A stretch of 5,134 nucleotides of DNA, taken from Chloroflexota bacterium. Its GTDB lineage: Bacteria; Chloroflexota; Anaerolineae; UBA7937. The DNA is taken from NCBI GenBank assembly GCA_003453555.1, contig DMLA01000155.1:1-5134 (forward strand), given 5' to 3'. Numbering within the stretch: position 1 is the first letter of the stretch; each line of letters starts with the position of its first letter. The notes under the pieces are model-generated. The model saw only the letters and a list, made by a program, of their open reading frames with translations, did no database searches and was not told the DNA's origin. Positions 4,523 to 5,134 of this stretch are shown here, in pieces. A program made the translations under genes and the position numbers.

Positions 4523-5118
4523 TTGCCCCCTCCTTTCCCTTGAATCTTATCCCACTCCCGCTTCACCTGCTCCCAGGTCTCCTCCCGAGAGCCCGAGTTA
4601 TCGATGATGACATCCGCCGCTTTGATCTTCTCGGAGATCGGCCCCTGGGCTTTGAGCCGCCCCTCGATCTCCTCTTCGCTCAACCCTTGGGCTCGGAGGC
4701 GCTCCCTTTGCTCCTCTGGGCGGCAGGTCACCACCCAGAGGGCATCCCACCCCCTCTCGGTGCTGGCTTCCAGCAGTTTAATGGCCTCGATAGCCACCAC
4801 CTCTTCCTCCGCTTCCTCAGCGATCTCCCAAATCAGGCCTTCCACCACGGGATGGACTATGGCCTCCAAACGCTGGAGGGCTTCCCCGTCGGAGAAGACG
4901 AGGGCAGCCAACTTTTTCCGGTCGATCTCCCCTTTAGGACCCAAGATCCCTTCTCCAAAGGCCTCCACCACATCCTCATAGACGGTGGTCCCTTTAGCCA
5001 TCACCAGGTGCACCAAGAGATCGGCGTCGATAGCCTTGGCCCCCAATTCTTCCAACATACGGAGAACGGTGCTCTTCCCGGTGCCCATGTTCCCGGTTAT
5101 GCCTATGACCCGTTTCAC
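4519..5118 (-). CDS. coaE: Dephospho-CoA kinase
   Basis: CoaE phosphorylates the 3'-hydroxyl of dephospho-CoA with ATP, the last step of coenzyme A synthesis in the cytoplasm. The 199-residue P-loop kinase shows the Walker A motif GNMGTGKST at 9-17, the IDAD motif at 30-33, HPVVEGLI at 89-96, the LID-region stretch from RPEEQRERLRAQGLSEEE to GRLKAQ, and the adenine-side AADVIIDNSGS near 167-177. EAIKLLE at 111-117 replaces the more common PLLFE; this looks like a lineage variant, not damage. The GTG at 5118 is chosen because it gives the family N-terminus (KRVIGITG) and lies where transcription from the TATAAT at 5126-5131 should begin. The GTG at 5124 (two residues longer) is the alternative, but it is too close to the -10 box. 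No ribosome binding site is visible for either. The stop overlaps the next start as ATGA. Confidence 0.93.
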   Translation of the reverse strand: MKRVIGITGNMGTGKSTVLRMLEELGAKAIDADLLVHLVMAKGTTVYEDVVEAFGEGILGPKGEIDRKKLAALVFSDGEALQRLEAIVHPVVEGLIWEIAEEAEEEVVAIEAIKLLEASTERGWDALWVVTCRPEEQRERLRAQGLSEEEIEGRLKAQGPISEKIKAADVIIDNSGSREETWEQVKREWDKIQGKGGGK

Positions 5119-5125
5119 GGCCACT

Positions 5126-5134
5126 ATTATACCA
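5126..5134 (-). promoter_or_regulatory. Extended -10 promoter directly at the coaE start
   Basis: TGGTATAAT reads right up to the window end: a perfect TATAAT (5126-5131) with TGG in front. Transcription would begin around 5118-5120, at or next to the GTG at 5118, which implies a leaderless mRNA. The -35 region lies outside the window. The same TGGTATRAT form precedes the M29 gene. Confidence 0.6.

Overview
The window looks like a chromosomal stretch of a moderately GC-rich, probably thermophilic bacterium. Chloroflexota is my best guess and Firmicutes-like lineages are the alternative. The reasons are a stand-alone DUF35/OB-fold acyl-CoA accessory protein, a CoaE variant with an EAIKLLE segment, strong AGGAGG ribosome binding sites, and frequent AGG/AGA and ATA codons. 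This is inference, because no marker gene here fixes the taxonomy. No RNA gene, CRISPR array, insertion sequence or phage cassette is visible.

Layout. At the left, one plus-strand gene (64-462) encodes a zinc-ribbon/OB-fold (DUF35) protein, probably the last gene of an acyl-CoA (thiolase or HMG-CoA synthase) operon lying outside the window. A 12-bp bidirectional hairpin (476-504) separates it from the rest, which is all on the minus strand. Reading right to left, a first unit holds coaE (dephospho-CoA kinase) and a translationally coupled 64-residue two-helix membrane protein, closed by an intrinsic terminator (4257-4291). An AT-rich intergenic region follows, with a near-consensus sigma-A promoter (TTGACA-17-TAAAAT), a palindrome over its -35 and a 21-bp-period direct repeat upstream. 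This promoter drives a tight operon: a 60-residue charged protein, a DUF2089 zinc-ribbon/HTH regulator, a small gene that appears frameshifted, a two-domain GNAT acetyltransferase and a YvlB/LiaX-N-like protein. An internal extended -10 promoter then precedes an M29-family metalloprotein and a YvlD-like four-helix membrane protein.

How the genes may work together. DUF2089, YvlB-like and YvlD-like proteins are the core of the Bacillus yvl-type (envelope/membrane-stress associated) gene set. Here PspC is missing, and a GNAT enzyme, an M29 protein and two unrecognised small genes are interleaved. DUF2089 and the YvlB-like protein share the same roughly 25-residue helical module, which suggests that the regulator and a downstream product talk to each other.

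The points most worth a second look are the hidden frame in 3399-3549 (a 49-residue protein if one base is skipped), the probable leaderless start of coaE, the FNR-like palindrome over the operon promoter, and an M29 protein that seems to lack the family's catalytic tyrosine. I see a plausible variant of a poorly understood stress module, not a clear-cut new system.
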